Below are positions 8,883 through 17,654 of a DNA stretch of 54,545 nucleotides, one piece after another. Numbering within the stretch: the stretch's first letter is position 1; every line of letters starts with the position of its first letter. Made by a program: the position numbers and the translations under genes. Location of the stretch: positions 10,352 to 64,896 of the forward strand of contig NZ_JALJRK010000031.1 of the NCBI RefSeq assembly GCF_024519725.1. Direction: 5' to 3'. The notes below the pieces were generated by a model that was given only the letters and a program-made list of their open reading frames with translations, made no database searches and had not been told where the DNA came from. Source of the stretch: Microvirga sp. Mcv34 (GTDB lineage: Bacteria; Pseudomonadota; Alphaproteobacteria; Rhizobiales; Beijerinckiaceae).

Positions 8883-10415
8883 TCAGTTGATGATGAAACC
8901 GGGCTGCTTGAAGATCGGCTTGGCCTCTCTCTTGCCGGTGGTCTTTCGGTTCACCTGGCCGAGGAACACCGCGTTGGGATCTGCCGCCGGAGCAAAGCCA
9001 TCATCGGGGCGGGCAATCTTCTGAGGCGCGACAGGCTTCGCGAGGTACGGGTTCACGATGATCACCAGTTCCGTCTCCTGGCGCTGGTAGTCGCGGGAGC
9101 GGAAGAGCGTTCCGAGAATGGGCAGGTCCATAAGACCGGGAAGGCCATTGACCGCCTGCTTGGTCTGCTGCTGGATCAAACCTGCCGTCACCAATGCACC
9201 GCCAGACGGCATTTCGACCGTGGTGTCCTGCTTACGGACCTTGAAACCCGGGATGGCGAGGCTCTGGTTGTTTCCGGCCGGAACAATGATCTGGTTGTTG
9301 GGATCGATTTCGGAGACCTCAGTGCCGACCTTGAGATTGATCTTCCCAGAGGACATGACCACCGGCGTAAAGTTGAGGCTCACACCGAACTTCTTATAGG
9401 TGATCGTCGGTTGGCAGTTGCTGCCCCCGTCACCGCTACACGAAGTGCCGCTGGGAACCGGCATTTCGCCGCCCACAAGGAAACTGGCCGACTCGCCGGA
9501 GATCGCCGTCAGTGTCGGCTCGGCCAAGGTGTGAGCGACACCGGCCTGTTCCATGGCTTCGAGATTGATGGCGTCGCCGCCCGGCCACGTGGCCCCAAGC
9601 GCGGTCTTTGCAAGCGAGGAACCCGCCACGGGGTAGGCTGGGGAAAACGCTGCGTTGATTGTTGCGTCCTGCAGGCTCCAGGATCCGGTCCACTTGATGC
9701 CGAGCTGCTTCAGGACGTTGCGCTGGATCTCAGCGATCGTCACTTTGAGCATGACCTGATCGCGACCTTTGATCGTGAGGGCGCTGATCACAGGGCCAAG
9801 GGAACCATCAGTAGGCGCTCCAGAGGAGATGCCACCGCTCGAGCCGCTCCCTAGGTCGGGAGAACGCACTCCGGCAGTCATATAGGCGGTCGCCACATCA
9901 ACGGCTTGTTTGGCCTGAATATCGGAATCGACCTCGCCCGAGAGGATCACGGAATTGCCGATCATCTTGGTCCGGATGGTGGATCCAGGGATGACCTCGC
10001 GCAGAACCTCCTCAAGGCGCCCAGTGTCACGGGAAACCTGCACCGTATAGCTGGTGATCCTGCGCCCCTCCGCGTCCATGACGTAGATCTGCGTCTCGCC
10101 CTCACCCAGGCCGAGGAGCATCATCTTGCGTTCGGAGCGGATGGTTGCCTGGACTACGTTCGGGTTCGTGACGATTACGTCGCGGGCATCAGCCTTGAGG
10201 TCGAGGAACGTGGATTTGCCAATCCCGACGGTGATAGCGCTCCTGGCGACGTTTACGGCGGTAGAGCCGCTCAAAGGGTCGGCCACGGGATCAGCTGCCT
10301 GAGCCGGGGAAGCCAGACCGATCCCGATCCCGAGGGCTAGGAGCGGCGCGGCTCCGCGAAGGAAAGCGCTTTGAACATTCCAAGCGCCCGGGTTCCTGGT
10401 GATTGTCATTATCAT
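8883..10415 (-). CDS. cpaC: Outer-membrane secretin CpaC/RcpA
   Basis: The product is 510 residues. ATG 10415 is chosen; a TTG at 10436 would reach to within two bases of the cpaB stop and is less likely. A signal peptide ends at AQA-ADPV. The N-terminal part has an N0-like and BON-like region (GKSTFLDLKADARDVIVTNP, GSTIRTKMIGNSVILSGEVD). The C-terminal secretin domain includes VAHTLAEPTLTAISGESASF, VGGEMPVP, a Cys pair (SCSGDGGSNC) and the closing PILGTLFRSRDYQRQETELV stretch. It forms the outer-membrane channel for the Flp pilus. It lies directly after cpaB. Confidence 0.92.
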   Translation of the reverse strand: MIMTITRNPGAWNVQSAFLRGAAPLLALGIGIGLASPAQAADPVADPLSGSTAVNVARSAITVGIGKSTFLDLKADARDVIVTNPNVVQATIRSERKMMLLGLGEGETQIYVMDAEGRRITSYTVQVSRDTGRLEEVLREVIPGSTIRTKMIGNSVILSGEVDSDIQAKQAVDVATAYMTAGVRSPDLGSGSSGGISSGAPTDGSLGPVISALTIKGRDQVMLKVTIAEIQRNVLKQLGIKWTGSWSLQDATINAAFSPAYPVAGSSLAKTALGATWPGGDAINLEAMEQAGVAHTLAEPTLTAISGESASFLVGGEMPVPSGTSCSGDGGSNCQPTITYKKFGVSLNFTPVVMSSGKINLKVGTEVSEIDPNNQIIVPAGNNQSLAIPGFKVRKQDTTVEMPSGGALVTAGLIQQQTKQAVNGLPGLMDLPILGTLFRSRDYQRQETELVIIVNPYLAKPVAPQKIARPDDGFAPAADPNAVFLGQVNRKTTGKREAKPIFKQPGFIIN

Positions 10416-10438
10416 TGTCCGAATTTGAGGTAGCAATA

Positions 10439-11251
10439 TCAGTTCAGAGTGGACGAGACGCCGAAACGGATGAGCTGGATGTCGGCAGCCTTGGCTGGTG
10501 CGGCAGCAGCGGAGGCCTCAAGCGTCTCCGGCTGCTTCTCGCGCATCGGGCGGAGGGCGAACGACAGGGTTCCGTTTCTCTGGGCCTTGTTGACCGAGAC
10601 GATTTGCTCGGGGGTGAGCTCCAGGGTGGCCGTGCTCCCGATCATGGCGTGGGTGCCGTCGGTCTTCTCGATGTTCTGGTCGATGGCGATGACCCGGATG
10701 TCCTGCATGAGGATCGTGGAGTCGATGTCGGTCTTGCCGGGAAGGGGGGCCTGGCCGGTGACGTAGATATCAACTCGGTCGTTCGGCAGGATCATGCCGC
10801 CGGCGGCGTTGGCGCCACCCGCGTCAAGGCGGATGGAGAAGGCCCGGTAACCTTCGGGCAGCGCGGTAGCCACGAAACCGGATTTATCAGACCGGATCAG
10901 GCGGGCCTCGGCGATGAGCTCGCCCTTCATGAGGGTCGCCGTTGCGGTGGCCTTCTCGAATGTAGTGAAGGCGTCAGGCTGATTGTCGCGCGTAATGGCA
11001 TGAGGCGGGACCGACGTTTTCGGCCAAGTCTGCCACGTCATCATTGCCGGATTGATCTGCTGACCAATCTTAATGTCCTCGTTGGCAACCAGAACCTCCG
11101 TCAACTCCCGCGGATCGGGAGCGGGGGGAGCCTGAACAACGTTCTCAGGCGCCAGAGGAGGGGGCTCCGGTGTCATGGCGTTTGAGATGATGAAGGCGAA
11201 GGAAGCCGATACGGCTGCAATTCCCAAAAACAGTGCGTTCTTCTTCTTCAT
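10439..11251 (-). CDS. cpaB: Flp pilus assembly protein CpaB/RcpC
   Basis: The product is 270 residues with an N-terminal membrane anchor/signal (KKKNALFLGIAAVSASFAF), a proline-rich linker, then a SAF domain (EVLVANEDIKIGQQINPAMM) and the RcpC region (ALPEGYRAFSIRLDAGGANA and GMILPNDRVDIYVTG). CpaB is a periplasmic partner of the secretin. It is the first gene of the seven-gene cpaB-tadC run. The 112-base gap upstream carries a TTTAATTCGGC box about 35 bases before the ATG, where a promoter would be expected. Confidence 0.92.
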   Translation of the reverse strand: MKKKNALFLGIAAVSASFAFIISNAMTPEPPPLAPENVVQAPPAPDPRELTEVLVANEDIKIGQQINPAMMTWQTWPKTSVPPHAITRDNQPDAFTTFEKATATATLMKGELIAEARLIRSDKSGFVATALPEGYRAFSIRLDAGGANAAGGMILPNDRVDIYVTGQAPLPGKTDIDSTILMQDIRVIAIDQNIEKTDGTHAMIGSTATLELTPEQIVSVNKAQRNGTLSFALRPMREKQPETLEASAAAAPAKAADIQLIRFGVSSTLN

Positions 11252-11285
11252 GAGCCGTATCCGATTTCCATTATGATTCGAGTTC

Positions 11286-11297
11286 GCCGAATTAAAC
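11286..11297 (-). promoter_or_regulatory. TTTAATTCGGC box upstream of cpaB
   Basis: The minus strand reads GTTTAATTCGGC, about 35 bases upstream of the cpaB ATG. It is followed by GAACTCGAAT, giving an ATTCG/CGAAT inverted repeat with a 7-base spacer. A matching box occurs before several other genes in this window. Confidence 0.4.
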
Positions 11298-11363
11298 TGC
11301 TGTTGCCCTCCTTTTATATCTTTTTACCGCACGACAACTCGGTTTTTTGTGAGGGCAGGGCCT

Positions 11364-12293
11364 TTATTCAGCGTTCCAATGGTTAACGGTGAGCGCCGCT
11401 GCCGTGGCGGCCGCCAGGGTCAGGACCGGGTCGGAGAATATCTGGCTCTGTTGCTCGACGGCGGCGTAGGCCTCAACCGCATAATCGTAGACGACATAGT
11501 CGCGTCCGCGCTCGGTCGCAGCGGTTTGGCTTTCCTGGGGATTGGACTGGCTGGCCACATCCTTGAGAGTGATGAGGGTGTCCAGAAGCTCCATTTCGGT
11601 CAGCCCACGCTCAAATCCTGCCTTGATGACGGTCGTGCTCGCCGCATGGGACAGACGCAGAAGGGAGTGGGACCAAGGAAGGGTAAGGCGGAACCCCCGC
11701 CCCGAGGGGCGGATCGAGCAGCCGGCCCGCACGATGATCCCGGTATCAGGGCTAAACCATTGGCAGGGTCTGCAGATTGCAGCGAATGCGAGCGCTTGTG
11801 CAGTTGCGGTAAGGTTTGGATCAAGGACCGTTCCTGCTGCCGCCTTTCGTACACTGGAATCCCAGACGAGGTCCCTCAAGCCAGACATTGCTGGTGGCAG
11901 ATCAACCATGAGGGGTCTTTTGCCGGGAAGGGACAGCGACGAGAGGGCAAACTGGGTGCGCTCGAGGACCCCGTCTGTGTCATCGGCAGCCAACAGTGCG
12001 GAACGTGCGTGGCGCATGATTTGCGTTTGGGCAGCGTTGGCGACTTTGCTCTCGTCGGATAGCGCCAGGCCCGCATATACATAGCGCATATCGAGAACGT
12101 CATTTTCGTTCTGGGCAGTGGCACTTCGGTTGACGAGGAGGCTCATGGACCTCGCAAGGATCTCAGCTGAAGCGGCACGGGCGCTCAAGAGAGCTGGTTC
12201 ATAATTGCCATCTGAAGAGGAACTGACCCCTCGGTCATAGACGATTTCGAAGCTGGATCGCAGGAACGGGGTACGGGAGGTCTCTCGAATCAT
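11364..12293 (-). CDS. Hypothetical protein upstream of the cpa operon
   Basis: The product is 309 residues and I do not recognise it. It is Ala/Leu/Ser rich with no signal peptide and no clear membrane segment. It has a Cys pair (CRPCQW) and a later GC in the middle, and a C-terminal hydrophobic alanine run (PVLTLAAATAAALTV). It is on the same strand as cpaB and 112 bases upstream. A TTTAATTCGGAATA box lies about 90 bases before its start. Context suggests a pilus-linked or regulatory role, but the sequence does not show one. No strong ribosome binding site precedes ATG 12293. Confidence 0.6.
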   Translation of the reverse strand: MIRETSRTPFLRSSFEIVYDRGVSSSSDGNYEPALLSARAASAEILARSMSLLVNRSATAQNENDVLDMRYVYAGLALSDESKVANAAQTQIMRHARSALLAADDTDGVLERTQFALSSLSLPGKRPLMVDLPPAMSGLRDLVWDSSVRKAAAGTVLDPNLTATAQALAFAAICRPCQWFSPDTGIIVRAGCSIRPSGRGFRLTLPWSHSLLRLSHAASTTVIKAGFERGLTEMELLDTLITLKDVASQSNPQESQTAATERGRDYVVYDYAVEAYAAVEQQSQIFSDPVLTLAAATAAALTVNHWNAE

Positions 12294-12377
12294 GGCGTTT
12301 GTTCTGCCCTTTTTTGGCTCAGATGAACGCCAATATCGCGCATTACCGGTGTCGCGCCATGACTTTTAATGTGATAT

Positions 12378-12390
12378 TCCGAATTAAAGT
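12378..12390 (-). promoter_or_regulatory. TTTAATTCGGA box between divergent genes
   Basis: The minus strand reads ACTTTAATTCGGA, upstream of the hypothetical gene starting at 12293. It is very similar to the box at 35721-35732 (ACTTTAATTCGG then AATA in both). It also lies about 25 bases before the plus-strand gene at 12415, so it could act on either side. Confidence 0.4.
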
Positions 12391-12414
12391 TAGCAGCCAA
12401 AAAGGAGGTAGCGA

Positions 12415-12813
12415 ATGGCTGACGAGACCTTCAGCGATGTCAAAGACCTGGTTCCGATAAGCGCCACAGGCGACGAGGAACCGGCCCCGTCGTACCCGGA
12501 GGATGTTACAGAGAGACTGGTCCCGGCCGAGGGTGATTTGCCGCCTCCGGAAGGCTTCACACCTAAGGAAATCCAGTCCTCGATCTATGGTGCGTCGGTC
12601 CAGATCTATAATAGCCGTCCGGACCATCAGGATTATGAGGGCAAAGTCCAGGCGGTTACTGACGCTGCAACATTATTTGCACTCTGCGGCAACAAGCAGT
12701 TGGTTGCGACGATGTTTGAGGAAATCACAGCGGAGCACGCCCACCCGTATGATGTTTTTGCACGAGCGCAGAGTGAAATAGAGGGCATGTTCATCCTCCC
12801 AAGCGAGAGCTAA
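12415..12813 (+). CDS. Hypothetical acidic protein
   Basis: The product is 132 residues, acidic and proline-rich at the N-terminus (PAEGDLPPPEGFTP). A more structured C-terminal part contains a possible helical region around residues 60-125 and a single Cys. No family was recognised. The start is clear: AAGGAGG lies eight bases before ATG 12415. It is transcribed away from the gene at 12293 and ends at a strong hairpin shared with topB on the other strand. Confidence 0.7.
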   Translation: MADETFSDVKDLVPISATGDEEPAPSYPEDVTERLVPAEGDLPPPEGFTPKEIQSSIYGASVQIYNSRPDHQDYEGKVQAVTDAATLFALCGNKQLVATMFEEITAEHAHPYDVFARAQSEIEGMFILPSES

Positions 12814-12817
12814 GGAA

Positions 12818-12839
12818 AAGGCCGGGGAAACCCGGCCTT
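12818..12839. terminator. Bidirectional terminator between 12813 and topB
   Basis: A perfect 9-bp AAGGCCGGG/CCCGGCCTT stem with loop GAAA lies between the convergent 3' ends of the plus-strand hypothetical gene and topB. On the minus strand it is followed by TTCC and on the plus strand by CTTCGTT. Confidence 0.75.
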
Positions 12840-12866
12840 CTTCGTTAGGATGGATCGGTTTGCAGC

Positions 12867-15224
12867 CTATTTCTTCGCCCCCGCAAACCGTCTGGCCGGC
12901 GCTCCCGCTGGCCGCTTCTGGCCTCCCGCTTTTGCGGCTGCGGGTCTACCTCCAGAACTGCCATTAGCGGCTTTCTTGGCAAAGGCAGCGTCGAGAAACT
13001 TGCTGGCTGTGGTCTTCGACACGGCATCCGGGTATCCGTCTGGCGGAGTAGCGCCCTGATCGACGAGTTTCTTGACCCAGGCCATCTGGCTGTCGCTTGC
13101 AGGTTCGGACCCGCGCTTTTTGTCAGCCTCGTCGACGAACTTTTTGAGGGCGGCGCGATCCTGCTTGATGGCATCCGGCAGGGGTGTGTTGGTGGCCTGG
13201 GCAAGCCTTTGGGCTTTGTCCAGGAGCCAATCGCCGCTTCCTTCCCCGTTTTGGGGTGTTCCGTTGTGCTGGTCGATGAAGGCTTTACAGGCTTTGAAGT
13301 TGTTCGTGACCTCTCGGGGGAGAGGGATGTTCTTCCGGCCGGCGATGGTCTGGGCGAATTGAACCATGGCTTTGGTAGGAGGAGTGGCCACTGCTGCGGT
13401 GACAGACCCCTTCTTCTGTTTGATGCTTGGAATGAGGGTATAGGCGACCTTAGAGATTTCCTTGATGACCTGGTCGGCGCTTGCTTTGCCGCTCAAGATA
13501 TCGTCGAGGCGCGCTTCCATGCGGGCGGTTGCGCCAGGATCGACGATCACAGGGGCGGCAGAGGCCAGGATCTGGTAGAGCTGCATGCCAAGCTCGGTCG
13601 GGACGAGGTTCTTCTTCTGAACCGTGATTTGCCCCTGGAGCTTGAGACCCTCGATGATGGTGTCACGGGTAGCAGGGGTTCCAATACCCTTGGCTTCCTT
13701 GAGACGCTCCCGCTCGGCGGGGTCGTCCACGAATTTCCAAGCCTCCTGCATGGCCTCGATCAGGCTGCCTTCGGTGTAGCGCGGGGGCGGCTTGGTCATC
13801 TTAACCTGAACTTCCGTCTCACGCGCCTTCACAGGCTCGCCATTCTTCAGGGGAGGAAGCTTGGTTTCCTCCTCGTCCTCGTCTGACTTGTCCTCGAAGA
13901 TCTCTTTCCAGCCAGCGAAGACCGGAACGGAGCCGGTCACCGAGAAGGTGAACTTGCCAGGGGGCACCGGAGGGGCCTGCACGTCGACCCAAACCTTGGT
14001 CTGGTCGTAGATGTGCTGCTCGCCGATCGCTGCGAGGAAGGTCCGGGCAATCAGGTCGAAGAGGCGCTTCTGGTCCGGATTGAGCTGGCCGACCGTTTTG
14101 GCGAAACCGCCCGGGCAGTTGATGTTCGGAATGATGGCATGGTGAGAGATGCCTTCAAGCTGCTTGTCCGAGAACACCCCGCTCTTGCCTTTCCGGATCA
14201 CCGGAGCCTTCAGCGAGTAGGAGGCATAATCGGAAACCTCCTTGAGCATCTCGAGGAGAGGAGCTGCCTGCGGGATCAAGCTCTCATTAAGGTAGCGGGA
14301 CTCGGATCGTGGATACGTGATGATCTTGAAGGTCTCGTAGAGGTCCTGAGCGGTGTCGAGGGTCTTTTTTGCCGTCCAGCCCCATTGAGAGGCGCGCTTC
14401 TGGAGGGTCGGCAGGTCCATCGGCTTGGCAGGCGACCGTTCTTTCCGCTCGGTCTTCACGTGGACCGGGCCGGAATAGGCCTTTGCCGCCTCCGCGATCT
14501 GGTCAGCGGTGCCTCGGATGAAAATGCGGTTCTCATCAGAGGGCCGATAGAAGAGATCGGCGCTGCCCGAGGCCCCTAAGACGTTCAGCCGAACCTCGAA
14601 ATACTCCTTCGGAACGAAGTTACGGATCTCAAGCTCGCGCCGGCAGAGGATACCGAGGGTAGGGCTGCGGACGCGCCCGATCCCGACGGGCTTCTTGCTC
14701 CCCTCAGGGCGGAGATTGTTGGTCGCAACGCGGGTCAGGGAGAGATTGTAGATCTGGTCGCCCTGCTGACGGGCGACGAAGGCATCGTACATGCCCTGAT
14801 ATTCGGAATTGGGTTTGAGCGACTTGAAGGCCGTTTGCAGGGTTGTCGGGTCCTGCGCCGTGAACATGGCCCTACGGACGCGCCCCTTGAATTTAAGAAA
14901 CTCCAGAAGGCTTTGACCGATACCCTGGCCTTCGCGATCGCAGTCGGTGGCGATGATCACCTCGTCAGCGGAAGAGAGTGCTCGCTTGATCTTGTCGAGC
15001 GCCTCCTTCTTGCCGCCACCCTCGCCGGGAACATAGCCGTAGCGGCCTCCCTGCGGGTAGAGGAGATCGTCAGTCCATTTCTCCCAGGCCGGATTGACCT
15101 CACCTGGAAGCTGCAGCCGGAGCAGGTGTCCTTGGGCGGCGAGTACCTGCCCATAGGTGTTTCCAACCGCCGTGACGATGTCACGGGCTTGGGATGGTTT
15201 TTCGCAAATGACTACGGAGGGCAT
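12867..15224 (-). CDS. topB: Type IA DNA topoisomerase (topoisomerase III/TopB-like)
   Basis: The product is 785 residues. It relaxes or decatenates DNA through a covalent tyrosine intermediate. The N-terminal TOPRIM domain begins VVICEKPSQARDI and includes the acidic DCDREGQGIG. The catalytic Tyr lies in TYPRSESRYL near residue 305. GSKKPVGIGRVRSPTLGIL and GIGTPATRDTIIEGL are typical type IA stretches. I see no cysteine zinc ribbons, which fits TopB/TraE-type enzymes of plasmids. The C-terminus has a domain around AWVKKLVDQGATPPDGYPD, then a Lys/Ala/Gly-rich tail likely to bind DNA. It probably supports plasmid replication or segregation with the polymerase block. A decayed copy of its 5' end lies at 16301-16556. 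Confidence 0.92.
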   Translation of the reverse strand: MPSVVICEKPSQARDIVTAVGNTYGQVLAAQGHLLRLQLPGEVNPAWEKWTDDLLYPQGGRYGYVPGEGGGKKEALDKIKRALSSADEVIIATDCDREGQGIGQSLLEFLKFKGRVRRAMFTAQDPTTLQTAFKSLKPNSEYQGMYDAFVARQQGDQIYNLSLTRVATNNLRPEGSKKPVGIGRVRSPTLGILCRRELEIRNFVPKEYFEVRLNVLGASGSADLFYRPSDENRIFIRGTADQIAEAAKAYSGPVHVKTERKERSPAKPMDLPTLQKRASQWGWTAKKTLDTAQDLYETFKIITYPRSESRYLNESLIPQAAPLLEMLKEVSDYASYSLKAPVIRKGKSGVFSDKQLEGISHHAIIPNINCPGGFAKTVGQLNPDQKRLFDLIARTFLAAIGEQHIYDQTKVWVDVQAPPVPPGKFTFSVTGSVPVFAGWKEIFEDKSDEDEEETKLPPLKNGEPVKARETEVQVKMTKPPPRYTEGSLIEAMQEAWKFVDDPAERERLKEAKGIGTPATRDTIIEGLKLQGQITVQKKNLVPTELGMQLYQILASAAPVIVDPGATARMEARLDDILSGKASADQVIKEISKVAYTLIPSIKQKKGSVTAAVATPPTKAMVQFAQTIAGRKNIPLPREVTNNFKACKAFIDQHNGTPQNGEGSGDWLLDKAQRLAQATNTPLPDAIKQDRAALKKFVDEADKKRGSEPASDSQMAWVKKLVDQGATPPDGYPDAVSKTTASKFLDAAFAKKAANGSSGGRPAAAKAGGQKRPAGAPARRFAGAKK

Positions 15225-15481
15225 GAATGGCGTGTTCTGCTATCGTTCTGGAATCAACCGGTACCATGCTCGGGGTTTGTGGACGAGAGCACGGGTGTCA
15301 CAGACTACATTTTATTTCGGATTGGCGCTACTAAACTCGGCCGCTAATGATGTGTGAACAGGTCCGAGTGGCGAAGCAAAGTCCGCTTTCTGTCTGCAGG
15401 AAGTAGTGGATTGGCGACGGCACACCTACCGCTCGGGTAGGGAACTGTTACAAGGCTGGCACCAACAGAGATCGATCCCAC

Positions 15482-16222
15482 ATGCGTACCCTACTCGCCT
15501 TCTCACTCTCCCTAATCATCGGAACCGGAGCAGCCTTGGCCGCCGATCCGGAGATCGTCGACGTCACCGGCATTGCGCCTGGGGAAAAGCTCATCCTGAA
15601 ACGCTGGCCGGACCCCAAGTCGCACAAGGTCGGCGAGGTTTCGCACGATGCCAAGTGGCTCAAGGTCAGCGCGTGCAATAACGTCAACGCGGCCGGTAAG
15701 GTCATCATGGACGAGGACCCGGCATCACGGGGCCTCCCCCGCTTCTGCTACGTGAGCCAGGGGGACGATGACGGCGGCTGGGTTCCGACCCAGTTCATCA
15801 AGGCGAGCACGACGCCACCGCCGCGTGAGAAATCATCGGACACTTCCGGCTACCCTGCGGACGTAGTCGAGGCCTTCAAGGGGAACCTGGACTCCTGCGA
15901 TGTTTTCAAGCTTCGGAAGGGCTTTGCCACGAATGAGCATGACCTGAACGGGGACGGGCTCAAGGACTGGATCATTGACTACGGCAATTTGGTCTGCGAC
16001 GGCATGCATTCGATGTTTAGCGGCAGTGCCGGAAGCCTCACCCAGGTCCTGATCTCGACGGGTCCAAACAAATGGACTGAGAGGTTCAACGAGTACGTCC
16101 GCGGGTATAAGGTCGTGAACCGCGGTGGGAAGGCCAGTTTCACCCTGGAACTACACGGCTCGGCCTGCCGGAAATCGGGAGCGGCGGCGTGCTCAAAGTC
16201 CGTCAGCTTCACTAACCGCTAG
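15482..16222 (+). CDS. Secreted SH3-like protein with EF-hand-like loop
   Basis: The product is 246 residues with a signal peptide (MRTLLAFSLSLIIGTGAALA, cut before ADPE). Residues about 25-115 resemble a bacterial SH3 domain (GEKLILKRWPDPKSHKVGEV and a final GGWVPTQFI). After a Pro/Ser linker, the second half has an EF-hand/dockerin-like loop DLNGDGLKDW that could bind calcium, and several cysteines. It is probably periplasmic. It is flanked by topB and by the topB remnant, so it may have arrived between two copies of that gene. The start has only a weak Shine-Dalgarno (GAGAT). No operon partner is evident. Confidence 0.75.
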   Translation: MRTLLAFSLSLIIGTGAALAADPEIVDVTGIAPGEKLILKRWPDPKSHKVGEVSHDAKWLKVSACNNVNAAGKVIMDEDPASRGLPRFCYVSQGDDDGGWVPTQFIKASTTPPPREKSSDTSGYPADVVEAFKGNLDSCDVFKLRKGFATNEHDLNGDGLKDWIIDYGNLVCDGMHSMFSGSAGSLTQVLISTGPNKWTERFNEYVRGYKVVNRGGKASFTLELHGSACRKSGAAACSKSVSFTNR

Positions 16223-16300
16223 AACAGCACATCGTCTCTCAAAACGTCCTTTTGACGGATCTGCTATGAATGTGGGGGATTCGTACTACGTAGGGCGCTA

Positions 16301-16556
16301 TTCTCCCAGGCGGGATTGACCTTGCCTGGGAGCTGCAGCCGCATCAGGTTTCCTGCGGCAAGCACCTGCCCATAGGTGTTCCCAACCGCCGTGACGATGT
16401 CACGGGCTTGGGATGATTTTTCGCAAATGACTACAGAGGGCACGAGTGGCGTGTTCTACTTTCATTCTGGAATCAACCGGTACCATGCTCTGATTTCCGG
16501 ACGCGAGCACGGGCGTTGCGGACTACGACCTACTTCGCCTTCTCCCACTTTATTTC
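16301..16556 (-). pseudogene. Degenerate duplicate of the topB 5' end and upstream region
   Basis: This stretch aligns with about 15079-15320, the first roughly 48 codons of topB plus about 95 upstream bases. Shared runs include CCGCCGTGACGATGTCACGG and GGAATCAACCGGTACCATGC. The rest of topB is absent, and the position of the topB ATG reads GTG here. It is a relic of a duplication or recombination. The remaining gene-free bases, 16223-16300 and 16557-16790, show no gene or clear hairpin that I can support. Confidence 0.85.
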
Positions 16557-16790
16557 TCCGCCCCGGACCACGCTATCTCACATCCTCAACTTTCTAAGCT
16601 GATGTGATCGTCTTGAGGGGCTCGGTGGAAACTGCGCGGCGGGTTAGCTGGCGAAAGCATACTTCAGCATGCTCAGAAGCAGCGGATGCTCTATCATTGC
16701 TCAGCGTGCCAAGCTCCTTTGGAATACATCCAAGTCGTTGATCTGCTGCTGACACGATGTCATAGTGATACTCCTTCTAGGGAGGGGAAA

Positions 16791-17645
16791 ATGATCAGTC
16801 GTCGCGCCTTTGTCGGGGGTTGCTGTTCGGCCACGTTGCTTTCTTACTCTCCCCGAGTAGCTCGCGCTCAAGGTGGCGTGTTCATTTGTTCTACTCCGGA
16901 CAGTGTGTCCAGTTCTCGTGACTTCGAGTTGTCACAGTTCGGCACCCAATCTGGGCCTTCTAAATTCGAGCTTGATACACTTAAACAACAATTCGACTTC
17001 TCAGATTATGGGACTTCATTCTTGAGGGATCGGTGGCTGGATTCAGATGGACAAACTCCAAACAGTGGAATGATAACTCTTGGCGTCAGTTTTCTGAACG
17101 GTTCACCGGCACAGCAGGAGATATTTCGGACTGCGGCGGATGCATGGTTTGTTGGGCCACTGAAAACTCGACTGGCGTTCCGTTACCTTCCATCAAAAGA
17201 ACGAGGTAAATCGCAGATCCGCGTCGAATTCGATGCACCAGTCAATGAATCCTACATCGGACGAAACTGCCTGAGGGTACCCGATCCTGCTCCAACAATG
17301 CGGATATCTGACCTCATGCCGCACGTCATACAGCATGAATGTGGTCACGCATTGGGTCTACAGCACGAGCATCAAAATCCGAATGTCCCCTTTCAGTGGA
17401 TCCGTGAGGCGGTGATTGCGGATATGGCCCAGCGCGGCTGGTCGGAGCAGAAGACCGTTCAGAACATTCTTGATCGCTACACGAAGAATGCAGCATGCAT
17501 CGGTGATCCGGGATTCAACGAGAAGTCCATTATGCTCTACCCAATTCCATCTCGATGGACCAATCGGTTCTCGTCGGAAGAAAACATTGTACTGAGCGAT
17601 CGAGACAGAAAGTGCTTGCAGGGTTTGTATAGCTCAACAAAATGA
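16791..17645 (+). CDS. Exported zinc metalloprotease (astacin-like motif)
   Basis: The product is 284 residues. ATG 16791 is chosen because GGAGGGG precedes it and the protein then begins with a twin-arginine-type signal (ISRRAFVGG, then a hydrophobic stretch ending ARAQ). The zinc site is HECGHALGLQHEHQNP (His182, Glu183, His186, His192), matching HExxHxxGxxHE of the astacin/metzincin group. SIMLYP near the C-terminus fits the Met-turn. It should cleave proteins outside the cytoplasm; the substrate is unknown. The serine protease gene follows within ten bases. The region is visibly less GC-rich than its neighbours, which suggests horizontal acquisition. Confidence 0.85.
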   Translation: MISRRAFVGGCCSATLLSYSPRVARAQGGVFICSTPDSVSSSRDFELSQFGTQSGPSKFELDTLKQQFDFSDYGTSFLRDRWLDSDGQTPNSGMITLGVSFLNGSPAQQEIFRTAADAWFVGPLKTRLAFRYLPSKERGKSQIRVEFDAPVNESYIGRNCLRVPDPAPTMRISDLMPHVIQHECGHALGLQHEHQNPNVPFQWIREAVIADMAQRGWSEQKTVQNILDRYTKNAACIGDPGFNEKSIMLYPIPSRWTNRFSSEENIVLSDRDRKCLQGLYSSTK

Positions 17646-17654
17646 GGTTTGGTT

